Source: Acidimicrobiia bacterium
GTDB lineage: Bacteria; Actinomycetota; Acidimicrobiia; IMCC26256; PALSA-555
Length of the DNA: 36,432 nt
Direction of reading: 5' to 3'
Assembly: GCA_009694295.1 (NCBI GenBank)
Contig: SHVJ01000001.1
Location: 71,286-107,717, forward strand
The position numbers and the translations under genes are program-made. Below, in pieces: positions 25,289 to 33,171 of the stretch (position 1 is the first letter of the stretch; every line of letters starts with the position of its first letter). A model generated the notes under the pieces. It made no database searches, was not told where the DNA came from, and saw only the letters and a program-made list of their open reading frames with translations.

Positions 25289-26455
25289 TTAGCGCCCCAT
25301 CCCGATGTGCTGCTCGCGCTGGAGGATCTTGCCCTCGGTCTTCAGCGCCGGCGCAACCATCACTTCGGCCTTCTGAAACTCCTTGAGCGTCTCGTAGCCA
25401 GTGGTGGCCATCGACGTACGCAGCGCTCCGAACAGGTTGAGCGTGCCGTCGTTCTCGTGTGCCGGCCCGATGAGGATCTCAGCGAGTGAGCCCTTGAGTC
25501 CTTGATGCACCCGCGCGCCTCGCGGCAACGTGGGATGGAAGGTAGCCATGCCCCAGTGGTAGCCCTTGCCCGGCGCTTCGTACGCGCTCGCGAGCGGCGA
25601 CGCGACCATCACTGCGTCGGCACCACACGCGATCGCCTTGGCGATGTCGCCACCGGTGCGCATACCGCCGTCGGCGATGACCTGCACGTAAACGCCCGTC
25701 TCGTCGAGATGGCGAATGCGAGCGCCGGCCGCGTCGGCAATGGCAGTGGCCTGCGGTACGCCGATGCCGAGGACGCCGCGGCTCGTGCACGCGTGACCCG
25801 GGCCGACCCCGACCAGGATTCCAACGGCACCGGTCCGCATGAGGTGCAGCGCCGTGGAGTACGACGCGCAGCCGCCGACGATCACGGGGATGTCGAACTC
25901 GCGGATGAACTTCTTGAGGTTCAACGGCTGGCGCGACTCGTCCTTCGAGACGTGCTCGGCGGAGACAACCGTTCCCTGGATGACGAGAATGTCGAGCTCG
26001 GCTTCGAGTACCGCGGCCGCATGGGTCGCAACTCGTTGCGGTGTGAGCGACGCACATGCCGTGACGCCAGCGTCCTTGATCTCACGGATGCGCTTGCCGA
26101 TCAGCTCTTCCTTCATCGGCTCGGCGTAGATCTCTTGCATCCGACGCGTCGCCTTCTCGGTGGGCAGATCGGAGATCTCGTCGAACAGCGCGTCGGGATC
26201 GTCGTAGCGCGTCCACAATCCTTCGAGGTTCAAGCACGCGAGGCCACCGAGGTTGCCGATGTCGACGGCGGTCTTCGGCGACACGACGTCATCCATCGCG
26301 GCAGCCATGAGCGGAAGCTCGAACTTGAACGCGTCGATCTCCCAGGTGATGTCGACGTCTTCGGGGTCGCGTGTCCTGCGGCTCGGAACGATCGCGATGT
26401 CGTCGAACCCGTAGGCCCGTCGTCCGGACTTGCCGATCCCGATCTCGACTTCCAC
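25289..26455 (-). CDS. guaB3: GuaB3 family IMP dehydrogenase-related protein
   Basis: 388 residues of the GuaB3 subgroup typical of actinobacteria, paralogous to inosine-5'-monophosphate dehydrogenase and lacking CBS domains. The N-terminus [29 protein letters not shown] and the core [14 protein letters not shown] match the subgroup; the active-site loop reads [20 protein letters not shown] with the catalytic-type Cys; [24 protein letters not shown] is the phosphate site. Whether it makes XMP or acts on another nucleotide is not settled by sequence; guaA directly downstream argues for guanine synthesis. The GTG at 26455 is chosen because conservation starts there; the frame is open to 26641, but the added stretch is Arg/Ser-rich and lies over the divergent lipoprotein leader. 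No canonical guaB is in the window. Confidence 0.88.
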   Translation of the reverse strand: MEVEIGIGKSGRRAYGFDDIAIVPSRRTRDPEDVDITWEIDAFKFELPLMAAAMDDVVSPKTAVDIGNLGGLACLNLEGLWTRYDDPDALFDEISDLPTEKATRRMQEIYAEPMKEELIGKRIREIKDAGVTACASLTPQRVATHAAAVLEAELDILVIQGTVVSAEHVSKDESRQPLNLKKFIREFDIPVIVGGCASYSTALHLMRTGAVGILVGVGPGHACTSRGVLGIGVPQATAIADAAGARIRHLDETGVYVQVIADGGMRTGGDIAKAIACGADAVMVASPLASAYEAPGKGYHWGMATFHPTLPRGARVHQGLKGSLAEILIGPAHENDGTLNLFGALRTSMATTGYETLKEFQKAEVMVAPALKTEGKILQREQHIGMGR

Positions 26456-26629
26456 GTCCCTGGTGCTCTCTTTCGTCGTGTGCCTGCGGACCCTGCGGCG
26501 AACATCGAGAATACCGCCGTTTCTCGCCCTCTTTGGGACTCGCGATTCCCTCGCGGTGGGTCGGTGGGTGTCGGTGGGTAAGGTCGCGAGCAGCGATCCC
26601 GCTCCCCCCGCGGACTCGTCACCTTCCCC

Positions 26630-27289
26630 ATGCGAACCCACCGAGTGCTCGCGCCTCCCTGCCTATCAATGCACCGAGCCGGCCTATCGATGCACCGAGC
26701 CGGCGCCGTGCTCGCGCTCTGCGCCACGATCGCGCTCTCTGCGTGCGGCGGCGGGGGCCCGAGCATCCAGTCCGACCCCGACACCTCCACCACGAGCACC
26801 ACTACCCCCGAGCCCACGACGTCAACGACCGGCGAGCCGACCACCTCGACCACCACCGGCGAGCCAACCACGACCACGACGGCCGTCGACGGGCAGGTCG
26901 TGCGATACCAGGGCTTGCAGTTCGTCGTCCCGACCGGCTGGCCGGTCTACGACCTGGCAGTCGACCCACGAACCTGCGTGCGGGCCGACCGCCATGCGGC
27001 CTTCTTGGGTACACCTGGACCCAAGCCCGACTGTCCGGCAAAACCCGAGGGTCATACCGAGACGATCCTGGTACAGCCGATTGCTGGGGCGTCCCAGATC
27101 GCGGTGGCCCGGGCGACGCAGCCAACGGTCTTGAACGGAATGTCTGTGCTCATCGACCCCGACCCCGACGCCATCGGCGCACTGACGGTGGTCTTCCCCG
27201 ATCTCGGACTCGTCGCCTTCCTCACCTATGGGGCAACTAGCACGCACGCAAACGAGCTCCTCTCAGGCTTCACCTTCGACGCACCGTGA
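26630..27289 (+). CDS. Thr-rich lipoprotein, unknown function
   Basis: 219 residues from the first ATG. The signal ends with lipobox LSAC (Cys39), followed by a Gly-rich patch and a low-complexity Thr/Ser/Glu/Pro spacer (about residues 50-86), probably spanning the cell wall. The globular part (90-219) begins [24 protein letters not shown], an arrangement seen in surface lipoproteins of unknown role, and has two Cys ([15 protein letters not shown]) that may pair. The N-terminal region contains a 21-bp tandem duplication encoding LSMHRAG twice, so ATGs at 26669 and 26690 are alternative starts; the latter leaves a compact signal of 18 residues before Cys. No ribosome site is convincing. Its TGA overlaps the next gene's GTG. 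Confidence 0.75.
   Translation: MRTHRVLAPPCLSMHRAGLSMHRAGAVLALCATIALSACGGGGPSIQSDPDTSTTSTTTPEPTTSTTGEPTTSTTTGEPTTTTTAVDGQVVRYQGLQFVVPTGWPVYDLAVDPRTCVRADRHAAFLGTPGPKPDCPAKPEGHTETILVQPIAGASQIAVARATQPTVLNGMSVLIDPDPDAIGALTVVFPDLGLVAFLTYGATSTHANELLSGFTFDAP
26661..26702 (+). repeat. 21-bp tandem duplication in the lipoprotein signal region
   Basis: Units 26661-26681 and 26682-26702 differ at one base (A to G). Being 21 bases long, the duplication keeps the frame and doubles the peptide LSMHRAG, including an ATG in each unit that can serve as a start. Confidence 0.85.
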
Positions 27290-28209
27290 TCGGGAAGGGT
27301 GTGCTCATCCCCTTTGTGGTGATCGCTGGCTTGGTTGCGGTCGCGTGTCGACCTGTGACTGACGGCGCGCCTCTTGCTGAACCGAGCGGCGGAGTGGTTG
27401 CCAGCGCATCCACCCAAACCCGGAGTGGACGGCATGTGGGCTTGGCCTTCGACACCTGTCACGCGCCCACGACCGGGCAGATGGCGGTCTGGCGGACTTC
27501 TTCGCCCTATGGGGGGGTGGGCATCTACATCGGTGGACGAAACGCCGCTTGTCCGCCACAGACCAATCCTCAACTGAACGCGGCGTGGGTACAGACCGTG
27601 GCCGGGAGCGGTTGGCGGCTCCTGCCGCTCTGGGTCGGGCGGCAAGCGCCGTGTTCCGCAGGCAGCGGAGCCAAGATCAGCACGAACACCTTCTTCGCTT
27701 CCCTGCAAGGCATCGAGGAGGCCGACGACGCGGCCGACTCTGCCGCTTCGTTTGCCATCGGCCCGGCGGTCGCGGTGGGACCGGGAAGCCCTATCTACTT
27801 CGATATGGAGCATTACCCCCCATCTCCGTCTTGCAGCGCCGCCGTGCGTTCCTTCATCAACGCCTGGGTCAATCGGTTGCATGAACGCGGCTACCAAGCC
27901 GGCTTCTACTCCAGCGGATCGTCAGGGGTCACGGACATGGTGGCGACCGCCATCTTCGGCCTCCCATACAGCCTTCCGGATGATCTGTGGTTCGCGCATT
28001 GGAACGATGTCGCGAGCGCGTACGGCAACCAGTACGTGCCCGAGAACTTGTGGGTCTGCCACCGCCATCACCAATACATGGGTGGGCACAACGAGACTTG
28101 GGGTTCCGTGACGCTGAACATCGACAGCAATGCGAGCGACGGCGCAGTCGCGCAGATCGGGTTCGAACGGAACCAGACGTGGCCTCTGCTCTCAAAGTGC
28201 CGGGTGTAA
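27286..28209 (+). CDS. DUF1906 (Rv2525c-like) lipoprotein, glycoside hydrolase-like
   Basis: 307-residue exported lipoprotein with lipobox AVAC (Cys21) and a DUF1906 domain, a TIM-barrel fold related to glycoside hydrolases and found in Mycobacterium tuberculosis Rv2525c. The segments [51 protein letters not shown] (with acidic residues in the place of catalytic acids), [14 protein letters not shown] and [11 protein letters not shown] correspond to the barrel strands. Several Cys suggest disulfides. The GTG start overlaps the upstream lipoprotein stop as GTGA, so both are probably cotranslated. A role in cell-wall polysaccharide or peptidoglycan remodelling is inferred from the family; no catalytic activity is shown by sequence alone. 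Confidence 0.85.
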   Translation: MIGKGVLIPFVVIAGLVAVACRPVTDGAPLAEPSGGVVASASTQTRSGRHVGLAFDTCHAPTTGQMAVWRTSSPYGGVGIYIGGRNAACPPQTNPQLNAAWVQTVAGSGWRLLPLWVGRQAPCSAGSGAKISTNTFFASLQGIEEADDAADSAASFAIGPAVAVGPGSPIYFDMEHYPPSPSCSAAVRSFINAWVNRLHERGYQAGFYSSGSSGVTDMVATAIFGLPYSLPDDLWFAHWNDVASAYGNQYVPENLWVCHRHHQYMGGHNETWGSVTLNIDSNASDGAVAQIGFERNQTWPLLSKCRV

Positions 28210-28229
28210 GAGGGGCAGCGCTCGCACGC

Positions 28230-28946
28230 CTAACGCACCGTCTTCGCCAGATGCTCCAGGAAGTTGACGAGGATGTGGGCCGTCGCACCCCACACCGTCT
28301 CGGTCTCGAGCTCGAAGAAGTGGATGGGACGGTCACGACCGGGATTGACGGCGACGCCTTCGGGCACATCCCAAAGCTCCTGGCGGAAGGTCACGTCGTC
28401 GAGCAGCTCTGAGAAGCTGACGTCGAACACGCTGGTCACCTCGTCGGGATGCGGCACCAAGACCGGTGGCTCGGTGAGCAGGCCCACGAACGGCGTGAGC
28501 AAGAACCGGCCCATCACCGTGACCATGCTGTCGAGCTCGGCCACGATCTCGACGCTCGCGGGGTCGAGCCCCACTTCTTCGTGGGCCTCACGCAACGCGG
28601 CGTCCTGCAACGAGCGGTCGACGGACTCGTCGAGCTTGCCGCCAGGAAACGCGATCTCGCCCTGGTGCGACGGCATCGTCTCAGGCCGCTTCGTCAGGAT
28701 GACCCGCGTATCCCGCTCAAACGCGCCCGGCACCACCGGCGCTTCAAACAAAGCCATCAACACAGCAGCCGGCCGCGCAGTCGCAGGAGGCACAGGCTTC
28801 CGAGGCACAGGAAACGTTGCACACGCAACCCGAACCTCATCCAGCGAAAACCGCCGCTCATCAGGAGAAAGGTGCGCCCACCCCGGCGCCGCCCCAGCCT
28901 TCGCGGAAGCAGGCCGAGGAATCCGCTGCTCACCCCCCCGAGACAT
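28230..28946 (-). CDS. Nudix hydrolase, CoA pyrophosphatase type
   Basis: 238-residue Nudix protein of the UPF0035/NudL group, which cleaves coenzyme A to phosphopantetheine and 3',5'-ADP. Diagnostic segments are ILTKRPETMPSHQGEIAFPGGKLDES (83-108) and the Nudix core LREAHEEVGL (118-127). The first Glu of the generic Nudix box is not at the standard spacing, as in other NudL proteins. The ATG at 28946 has AGGA 7 bases upstream and is preferred to the adjacent GTG. The first 80 or so codons use G- and T-ending codons, while the rest use the C-ending codons typical of the window. It converges on the DUF1906 gene (20-base gap). Confidence 0.87.
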   Translation of the reverse strand: MSRGGEQRIPRPASAKAGAAPGWAHLSPDERRFSLDEVRVACATFPVPRKPVPPATARPAAVLMALFEAPVVPGAFERDTRVILTKRPETMPSHQGEIAFPGGKLDESVDRSLQDAALREAHEEVGLDPASVEIVAELDSMVTVMGRFLLTPFVGLLTEPPVLVPHPDEVTSVFDVSFSELLDDVTFRQELWDVPEGVAVNPGRDRPIHFFELETETVWGATAHILVNFLEHLAKTVR

Positions 28947-29085
28947 CACGCTTTCCTATCGCACAAACGAGAGCCATCAGCGAGACGTCCACACCCGCGC
29001 CCTTGGGCGCGAGACCCGAACCTCACCAGAGTGACGTGCTCGCGCGCGCCGGAGGGATGCGGTGCATCGCGCGGGCCCGAACATA

Positions 29086-29167
29086 GGCAGACCCCGCCCC
29101 CGGCGTCCGCAGGCAGCCCGCCTCGGAGAGGAGACGGGGGCCGAGGACGACGGGGGCGGGGTCTGCC
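29086..29167. repeat. Long inverted repeat (17-bp arms) with nested hairpin
   Basis: Arms 29086-29102 and 29151-29167 are exact complements; within the 48-base loop CCTCGG (29121-29126) and CCGAGG (29141-29146) form an inner stem. It lies 36 bases after the groES stop in the otherwise empty 28947-29202 gap, which also holds a 7-bp GC hairpin at 28996-29011. It may be the groES terminator, an RNA element or a protein site; I recognise no known RNA family. Confidence 0.65.
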
Positions 29168-29202
29168 CGCAACCGTGCGCGAAGCCGAAACGCGCGGACT
29201 AG

Positions 29203-29496
29203 CTACTTCCCAACCTTCGCCAGCACGTCGCGGCTGGTGAGGATGAGCAGGTCTTCTCCGTCGATCGTGATCTCGGTCCCGCCGTACTTCGAGTAGACGA
29301 CCATGTCGCCAACCTTCAGATCCATGGGCACGACTTCACCCGTCTGCTCGGCGCGGCGCCCCGGACCCACAGCCAGGACTTCACCCTGCTGGGGCTTCTC
29401 CTTGGCGGTGTCGGGGATGACCAGTCCGCTGACGGTCATCTCTTCGGGCTCACTCGACCGGACCACGATGCGGTCCTCCAGCGGCTGCAACTTCAT
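29203..29496 (-). CDS. groES: Co-chaperonin GroES
   Basis: 97-residue 10-kDa chaperonin that caps the GroEL ring during protein folding. It begins [13 protein letters not shown] and has the mobile-loop region [29 protein letters not shown], followed by [17 protein letters not shown] and [12 protein letters not shown], all standard for GroES. The ATG at 29496 follows AGGAGG by 7 bases. A CIRCE operator lies 48-74 bases upstream, so HrcA should repress it. The gene next downstream is a Nudix hydrolase, not groEL, and a strong inverted repeat follows the stop; groES is therefore probably monocistronic. Confidence 0.97.
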   Translation of the reverse strand: MKLQPLEDRIVVRSSEPEEMTVSGLVIPDTAKEKPQQGEVLAVGPGRRAEQTGEVVPMDLKVGDMVVYSKYGGTEITIDGEDLLILTSRDVLAKVGK

Positions 29497-29543
29497 ACGA
29501 ACGCCTCCTGCGGCATGTCTTGGCTTGGGTGACTTCAAGAACT

Positions 29544-29570
29544 CTGGCACTCACAAGGGGTGAGTGCTAA
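29544..29570. promoter_or_regulatory. CIRCE element (HrcA operator) of groES
   Basis: CTGGCACTC, 9 bases, then GAGTGCTAA matches the CIRCE consensus TTAGCACTC-N9-GAGTGCTAA at 16 of 18 positions, with the right arm perfect. Position just upstream of groES is the classical one for HrcA heat-shock control. Confidence 0.9.
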
Positions 29571-29600
29571 CGCCAAGATAGACGCCCATCCGCTTTCCGG

Positions 29601-29709
29601 CAAATGGGCAGCACTCCCGGCACATGGGCAGCACTCCCGGCACATGGGCAGCACTCCCGGCACATGGGCAGCACTCCCGGCAAATGGGCAGCACTCCCGG
29701 CACATGGGC
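29601..29709 (+). repeat. 20-bp tandem repeat array upstream of groES
   Basis: Five full copies of CACATGGGCAGCACTCCCGG and a 9-base partial copy (29701-29709); copies 1 and 5 read CAAATG instead of CACATG. The array begins 30 bases beyond the CIRCE and ends 24 bases short of the tsaD stop. Each full unit contains AGCACTC, the core of a CIRCE half-site, spaced about two helical turns apart. There are no spacers, so it is not a CRISPR. Confidence 0.92.
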
Positions 29710-29733
29710 CGGACGCCTGGGCGGGAGGTCGGT

Positions 29734-30729
29734 CTAGGTGATCGAGAGACTGGGATTGACCCCGGCGTCGAGCGGTGTGGGTCCGTCGGACTGGAGCCGC
29801 CACCAGGCGGTGGCCGCGATCATCGCGGCGTTGTCGGTGCACAGATCCGGCGGCGGCAGGAAGGCAGCGCGGCCAGTGGCCTCGGCCACCTCGGCCACCC
29901 GGGCCCGCAGACGGGAGTTGGCCGCCACCCCGCCACCGAGCACCAGCGTGGAGGCACCGGCCTCGTCGGCCGCTCGCACGAGCTTGTCGACGAGTTGATC
30001 CACGACCGCTTCCTGGAACGACGCGGCCACGTCGGCGATCGCTCCGTCGGGATCGCGACGCCGGTGCTGCACGACGGCGGTCTTGAGCCCGGAGAACGAG
30101 AAGTCGGGCTCGCCGGGCATCGCGCGAGGAAAGGCGATGGCCGCCGGATCGCCGTCTCGCGCGAGACGGTCGATGAGCGGTCCGCCCGGGTACCCGAGGC
30201 CGAGGTGGCGCGCCACCTTGTCGAACGCCTCACCCGCGGCGTCGTCGACCGTTTGGCCCACGACGCGCATGTTGGCGTGCCCTTCGAAGATGACGACGAG
30301 CGTGTGACCACCGGAAGCGACGAGCACGGCGAGGGGTGGCTCGAGGTTGGGCTGCTCGAGCCACGCGGCGTAGCAATGCGCTTCGAGGTGGTTCACACCC
30401 ACATAGGGGAGATCGGCGACGAGCGCGAGCGCCTTGGCCGCGCTCACCCCCACGAGCAGCGCGCCGGCCAGGCCGGGACCACTGGTCGCAGCGATCGCGG
30501 TGAGGTCACGCAACTCGACGCCCGCGTCGCCGAGCGCGTCGGCGATGACCGGACCGATGAGCTCCACGTGCGCGCGACTCGCGATTTCGGGAACCACACC
30601 ACCGAAGCGCGCGTGCAGATCGACCTGACTCGACACGACCGACGACAGGATCTCCGTGCCGTGCGCGACGACCGCAGCCGCGGTCTCGTCGCACGACGTT
30701 TCAATGGCCAGGATGGCTTCAGCTACCAA
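29734..30729 (-). CDS. tsaD: tRNA N6-adenosine threonylcarbamoyltransferase
   Basis: 331-residue TsaD (Kae1/YgjD family), the catalytic subunit that transfers threonylcarbamoyl to A37 of ANN-decoding tRNAs, together with TsaB and TsaE encoded upstream. Markers are the N-terminal ILAIETSCDET (6-15), VVPEIASRAHVE, the metal-binding NHLEAH (His114, His118), ASGGHT, GEAFDKVARHLGLGYPGGP and the C-terminal LCTDNAAMIA with its metal Asp. The start is a TTG at 30729 with GGTAGGCAGG just upstream, 7 bases after the rimI stop. Downstream, a 20-bp tandem array separates it from groES control elements. Confidence 0.96.
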   Translation of the reverse strand: MVAEAILAIETSCDETAAAVVAHGTEILSSVVSSQVDLHARFGGVVPEIASRAHVELIGPVIADALGDAGVELRDLTAIAATSGPGLAGALLVGVSAAKALALVADLPYVGVNHLEAHCYAAWLEQPNLEPPLAVLVASGGHTLVVIFEGHANMRVVGQTVDDAAGEAFDKVARHLGLGYPGGPLIDRLARDGDPAAIAFPRAMPGEPDFSFSGLKTAVVQHRRRDPDGAIADVAASFQEAVVDQLVDKLVRAADEAGASTLVLGGGVAANSRLRARVAEVAEATGRAAFLPPPDLCTDNAAMIAATAWWRLQSDGPTPLDAGVNPSLSIT

Positions 30730-30736
30730 CGCCTGC

Positions 30737-31288
30737 CTACCAACGTCGGGGCTCTTCGTAGACCGTCTCGCCGGGGATGGAGCGCTGGATGCTGTCGAGC
30801 AACGCGGAGTACTCGGGCGCGTCGACCGCGTGCACCCACATCACCAGCGCGTCTTCGGCCTTCTCGGCTTCCTGGTAGTAGTTCTTGCGCACACCCACGG
30901 GGGCGAAGCCGAAGCGGCGATAGAGGTGTTGCGCCGCGAGGTTGCCGAGCCGTACTTCGAGGGTGAGGTTCAAGGCGTCGCGGGCGAGCGCCTCACGGGC
31001 GAGGGCGATCATCAGCCGTGTGCCCAGCTTGTGACGGTGCCAGCTCGGGTCGACGGCGATCGTCATGATGTGGCCGTCTTCGGCACTCATCATGAGCCCG
31101 GCGTACCCCACCACGTCGCGCCCGACCCGCGCCACGAAGTACGAACGGGTAGCCCGCAACGCCAGCTCCGAGAGGAACAGCGAGTGGCTCCACGGCCGCG
31201 GGTACACCTGTTGCTCGATGCGGAGCACCGACCGGACATGGCGCCGGCGCATCGCCGCGATCTCGACGGTCAGGGGCTCCGTGATCAT
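30737..31288 (-). CDS. rimI: Ribosomal-protein-alanine N-acetyltransferase RimI-type
   Basis: 183-residue GNAT acetyltransferase. RimI acetylates the N-terminal Ala of ribosomal protein S18; in actinobacteria the gene sits within the tsa cluster. Motifs: MRRRHVRSVLRIEQQVYPRPWSHSLFLSEL, the acetyl-CoA loop VDPSWHRHKLGTRLM (Arg/Gln-x-x-Gly type), EVRLGNLAAQHLYRRFGFAPVGVRKNYY and a 40-residue C-terminal extension beyond the usual length. The ATG at 31288 gives MITEPLTVEI; a 17-bp duplication just upstream recreates ATG and codes for MITEPA before a TGA that overlaps this ATG. The tsaB stop is 45 bases away. Confidence 0.92.
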   Translation of the reverse strand: MITEPLTVEIAAMRRRHVRSVLRIEQQVYPRPWSHSLFLSELALRATRSYFVARVGRDVVGYAGLMMSAEDGHIMTIAVDPSWHRHKLGTRLMIALAREALARDALNLTLEVRLGNLAAQHLYRRFGFAPVGVRKNYYQEAEKAEDALVMWVHAVDAPEYSALLDSIQRSIPGETVYEEPRRW

Positions 31289-31311
31289 GCTGGTTCAGTG
31301 ATCATGCTGGT
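31281..31311 (-). repeat. Duplicated rimI start region with ATGA-coupled mini-ORF
   Basis: GTGATCATGCTGGT occurs at 31281-31294 and 31298-31311 (17-base period). On the minus strand the upstream copy reads ATG-ATC-ACT-GAA-CCA-GCA-TGA (31305-31285, MITEPA), and its TGA overlaps the rimI ATG as ATGA. The two copies code for the same five first residues, MITEP. Confidence 0.8.
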
Positions 31312-31333
31312 CCGTAGTCATGGGTGCTCTTCG

Positions 31334-32050
31334 TCACCGGGGCGTCTCCCAGTGAAGCTCGGCGTCACTCTCGCGTAGGTACATGGGATGCACGTCCCAG
31401 GGTTGCACGAACTCTTCCCGCTCGACCCGCCCGGCAGCCAGCTGCACCAGGGCAGCCACGCTCGGGTACTCGAACTCGGGGCCGGCCATCTCCGACCGAT
31501 CGAGGCCGGCGAACTGCTCCCGGTACCGGGTCACGCCGTCGCCGGCGAGGAGCACGTGCTCACTCCCGGCTTGGAGATCGGCGATGAGGTCTTCCACCGA
31601 CCCGACCGTGTAGTCGCCTTCGCGCTGTACGCCACCGGGCACGACGCGGTAGCGCGCCGAGAAGACCTCGCGCCGACGGGCGTCGATCACCGGCACCACG
31701 AGCGCGTGCGCGTGTCCCTCTTCCAGAAGGGCTGGAGGCGCGGCGATGAGATCCAAACTCGAGGCGGAGACGACCGGGATGCCGAGCGCCTGGGCCATCA
31801 CCTTGGCGGTGGTGACGCCGACCCGAAGGCCGGTGAACAAACCCGGGCCGATCCCGACAGCGATGGCCCCGAGCTGGTCGAGGCGCACGCCCGACTCGTC
31901 GCACACGTGCTGGATGGCCGGCGCGAGCTGCTCCGCGTGACGGCGATCGCCCGCGATCAGCACCTCGGCCAGCACGCCACCGCCGTCGGCCGAATCCCCG
32001 ATCGCGACGCCCACCTGCGAAGTGGCGGTGTCCATCCCGAGTATGAACAT
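31334..32050 (-). CDS. tsaB: t6A synthesis protein TsaB
   Basis: 238-residue TsaB (YeaZ), an inactive TsaD paralogue that forms the TsaB-TsaD heterodimer needed for tRNA threonylcarbamoylation. The actin-like N-terminus [17 protein letters not shown], the central GIGPGLFTGLRVGVTTAKVMAQAL and VPVIDARRREVFSARY are characteristic; the HxxxH metal site of TsaD is absent as expected. The ATG at 32050 overlaps the tsaE stop by one base (TGATG); the frame is open upstream to 32095, but that part lies within tsaE. The C-terminus ends PMYLRESDAELHWETPR. Confidence 0.95.
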   Translation of the reverse strand: MFILGMDTATSQVGVAIGDSADGGGVLAEVLIAGDRRHAEQLAPAIQHVCDESGVRLDQLGAIAVGIGPGLFTGLRVGVTTAKVMAQALGIPVVSASSLDLIAAPPALLEEGHAHALVVPVIDARRREVFSARYRVVPGGVQREGDYTVGSVEDLIADLQAGSEHVLLAGDGVTRYREQFAGLDRSEMAGPEFEYPSVAALVQLAAGRVEREEFVQPWDVHPMYLRESDAELHWETPR

Positions 32051-32544
32051 CAGGCGTCCAGGAGCGCCGCGACCGCGTCGGCGCGCGCCGTCCACGTCGG
32101 CCCGGCGACGGTGAAGCGCAAGGTTCGACCTTCTTCATCGTCGACAAGCTCAGAATCCGGGAGCTCGATCTCGACGAGCAGATGATCCGCGGGGAGGAAA
32201 CCCGAGACAGCGTCGCCCCACTCGACCACGGTGACCGCTTCGTCGGCGGCGAGGTCCTCCAGCCCGAGGTCGAGCAGCTCCTGCGCGTGATCGAGTCGGT
32301 ACACGTCGACATGGAGCATGCGCATGGAACCGGAGTACTCGCGCACGATCGTGAACGTCGGGCTGACGACGGTCTCCGTGATGCTGAGACCCTCGGCGAT
32401 GCCCTTGGCCAACTCCGTCTTCCCGGCACCGAGCTGCCCGGCGAGCAACACCACATCGCCTGCTTGCAGGATGCGCGCAAGCTCGCGACCGATGGCTCGG
32501 GTCTCGCTGGGTGAGTGGGAGACCAGCGTCGAGTGTTGACTCAT
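32050..32544 (-). CDS. tsaE: t6A synthesis ATPase TsaE
   Basis: 164-residue P-loop ATPase (YjeE) that regulates or resets the TsaB-TsaD complex. Visible motifs: Walker A GQLGAGKT (36-43), [30 protein letters not shown] and [17 protein letters not shown] with the conserved Trp. The ATG at 32544 gives the usual length, although the ribosome site is weak; upstream codons to 32637 lie over udg. The 16-base gap to udg upstream and one-base overlap with tsaB downstream place it in a single operon. Confidence 0.95.
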   Translation of the reverse strand: MSQHSTLVSHSPSETRAIGRELARILQAGDVVLLAGQLGAGKTELAKGIAEGLSITETVVSPTFTIVREYSGSMRMLHVDVYRLDHAQELLDLGLEDLAADEAVTVVEWGDAVSGFLPADHLLVEIELPDSELVDDEEGRTLRFTVAGPTWTARADAVAALLDA

Positions 32545-32560
32545 CTCTGCGGAACGCCCT

Positions 32561-33154
32561 TCAGGCGAAGGTGCGAGCCAACGCGCGCTTCGCCACCACG
32601 AAGTCGGCGCGCGACTGCGCCAACGCGCCGCCGCCATTGCGAAGCACTGCCGAGGGGTGCAACGTCGGCACGAGCGTGACGTTGCTCCCTGCGACCGTCA
32701 CCGCGAATTCTTGGCCCCGCAGCTTGGTGATCCCCTCCTTGGTGTCGAGCAACAGCTTCGTGGCGAAGTTGCCGAGCGTCATAATCACCTTCGGCGCCAG
32801 GAACCCGAGCTGCGCCTCGAGGTACGGACGGCACGCGGCAATTTCCTCAGGTTGCGGATCGCGGTTCCCGGGCGGCCGACACTTCACGACGTTCGCGATG
32901 TACACCTCGTCACGCGTCATCCCGATGCCATCGATCAGACGAGTGAGCAGCTGGCCCGCGCGCCCGACGAACGGGATCCCCTGCTTGTCTTCCTCGGCAC
33001 CCGGTCCCTCACCCACGAACACGAGGTCGGCGTTTGACGCGCCGGCGCCGAACACCACCTGAGTTCGTCCCTGCTCGGCCAACGGACACTTCGTGCACGC
33101 GAGCGCGTCATGCTCGAGGTCTTCCCACGAGTTCCAGATCGGTGCCTCGAGCAT
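32561..33154 (-). CDS. Family 4 uracil-DNA glycosylase (Fe-S)
   Basis: 197-residue uracil-DNA glycosylase of the thermostable/actinobacterial family 4 (UdgA type), which removes uracil from DNA in base-excision repair. Four Cys for a 4Fe-4S cluster are in place: Cys20 and Cys23 (CTKC), Cys92 and Cys108. Active-site motif 1 is GEGPGAEED (48-56) with [12 protein letters not shown] next to it, and motif 2 is HPSAVLRN (166-173). It lies 17 bases after the P1-peptidase stop and 16 before tsaE. The link with the t6A cluster is positional only. Confidence 0.94.
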   Translation of the reverse strand: MLEAPIWNSWEDLEHDALACTKCPLAEQGRTQVVFGAGASNADLVFVGEGPGAEEDKQGIPFVGRAGQLLTRLIDGIGMTRDEVYIANVVKCRPPGNRDPQPEEIAACRPYLEAQLGFLAPKVIMTLGNFATKLLLDTKEGITKLRGQEFAVTVAGSNVTLVPTLHPSAVLRNGGGALAQSRADFVVAKRALARTFA

Positions 33155-33171
33155 GGGTTGAAGTCTGCCCC

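Noticed and set aside
26456-26641. N-terminal extension of the GuaB3-type protein
   Set aside because: The frame is open but Arg/Ser-rich and without similarity; conservation begins at GTG 26455.
29086-29167. 6S, SRP or RNase P RNA gene
   Set aside because: The inverted repeat lacks the conserved loops or internal motifs of these RNAs, and its size is too small for most.
29601-29709. CRISPR-like array
   Set aside because: Units are contiguous 20-mers without spacers, and no cas genes are in the window.
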